Assembly (NCBI GenBank): GCA_946894095.1
Contig: OX335659.1
Location: 6,765,501-6,829,500 of the forward strand
Direction of reading: 5' to 3'
Source of the DNA: Incurvaria masculella
Taxonomy: Eukaryota; Arthropoda; Insecta; Lepidoptera; Incurvariidae
DNA: 64,000 nucleotides
Below, piece by piece: positions 63,645 through 64,000 of this stretch. Below the pieces are notes generated by a model. It ran no database searches, had not been told where the DNA came from, and saw only the letters and a list, made by a program, of their open reading frames with translations. Both the position numbers and the translations under genes were made by a program. Every line of letters begins with the position of its first letter. Position 1 is the stretch's first letter.

Positions 63645-64000
63645 TTATAGACTAGGAGGTCGCGACAAAAATGGTAACGATAACGTAAATGGCTGAAACT
63701 GGGTTCACGGGATAAAGTACAACCCTCTGAAGCTAAATGTGTCAGTCTGCCTGTTCCAAGTGGTTGCGTTACTTAGATAAGGCGCCTGAAAAAGTAGTTA
63801 TATTGACAAAAAATACATATGATAAGGTAAATGGATGCAAATGAGGAAGCATGAAAGTATCAATACATACTTGTCTAGCAATACAAAAACTGAACAAATC
63901 TTTGGTTGAATTTAGTAGTTATAGGCGATTTAGGTTACAGATATAACTTTAGGTATATTTAATTAAGTAACCGTCTGGTTATTGTTGTAAAATTAATAGG
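63645..64000. mobile_element. MITE-G, cut by window end
   Basis: Starts TATAGACTAGGAGGTCGCGA and runs parallel to 47782-48140 with about 95% identity by eye, apart from one 8-bp gap. Its right half lies beyond the window. Confidence 0.85.

Overview
The window looks like about 64 kb of insect, very probably lepidopteran (moth or butterfly), intergenic or intronic DNA. It is AT-rich and has almost no long reading frames. It is built from nested short transposable elements typical of Lepidoptera: MITEs carrying hitchhiking (GTCY)n microsatellites (MINE-2 type), short Helitron-like elements, decayed RTE-type and CR1/Jockey-like LINE pieces, TTAA-flanked MITEs, a full-length mariner and many SINEs. 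The insect telomere-type pentamer (AACCT/AGGTT) occurs as a short internal array. I could not pin down a species. No ordinary host gene is convincingly visible. The one intact protein-coding gene is the mariner transposase at 51970-52995. The best candidate for a host promoter and exon is a weak one on the minus strand around 59600-59930.

Working labels. SINE-X is a SINE present in about twenty places, with a shared body and tail but two different pol III heads (5S-rRNA-like or tRNA-like). MITE-A and MITE-B have TTAA duplications. MITE-C has CCCCGATTGCACGAA ends. MITE-D has GGCTGAGATAAATAGTCG ends. MITE-E has CCTATTCCTGGAATTCCG ends. MITE-F has CACCTAAATTGGCG ends. MITE-G has inverted repeats of about 130 bp.

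Layout. 1-9 kb: MINE-2, a perfect hairpin, LINE debris, two SINE-X copies in opposite orientation, two MITE-A copies in opposite orientation. 9-21 kb: MINE-2 copies, Helitron-like elements at 10.4-11.2, 11.5 and 16.5 kb, a TE carrying (AACCT)9, a tRNA-Leu-like SINE at 15.6 kb, a SINE-X split by a 0.7 kb TIR element at 17.6-18.7 kb, and a 5S-headed SINE-X at 19.4 kb. 21-28 kb: a MINE-2 inside MITE-C, a 100-bp tandem repeat, then a 2.7 kb composite of GAATC minisatellites, duplicated TIR elements, MINE-2 and MITE-C. 28-41 kb: scattered SINEs and MITEs, LINE reverse-transcriptase debris at 34 kb, a 113-bp satellite made from the SINE-X tail at 38.0-38.9 kb, and foldback MITEs. 41-52 kb: an RTE-type LINE fragment, several SINE-X copies (one split by MITE-F), and MITE-G. 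52-64 kb: mariner, a decayed TE protein interrupted by MITE-B, a promoter-like cluster, and a 176-bp near-perfect inverted repeat of MITE-D at 62.0-62.5 kb.

The genes do not form a pathway. What links the features is transposition history: nested insertions give relative ages, and several element families carry motifs (TGACGTCA, insect CTCF-like GCGCCATCT, pol III boxes) that could be spread with them. Family assignments rest on motifs I recognised by eye; no database search was run.
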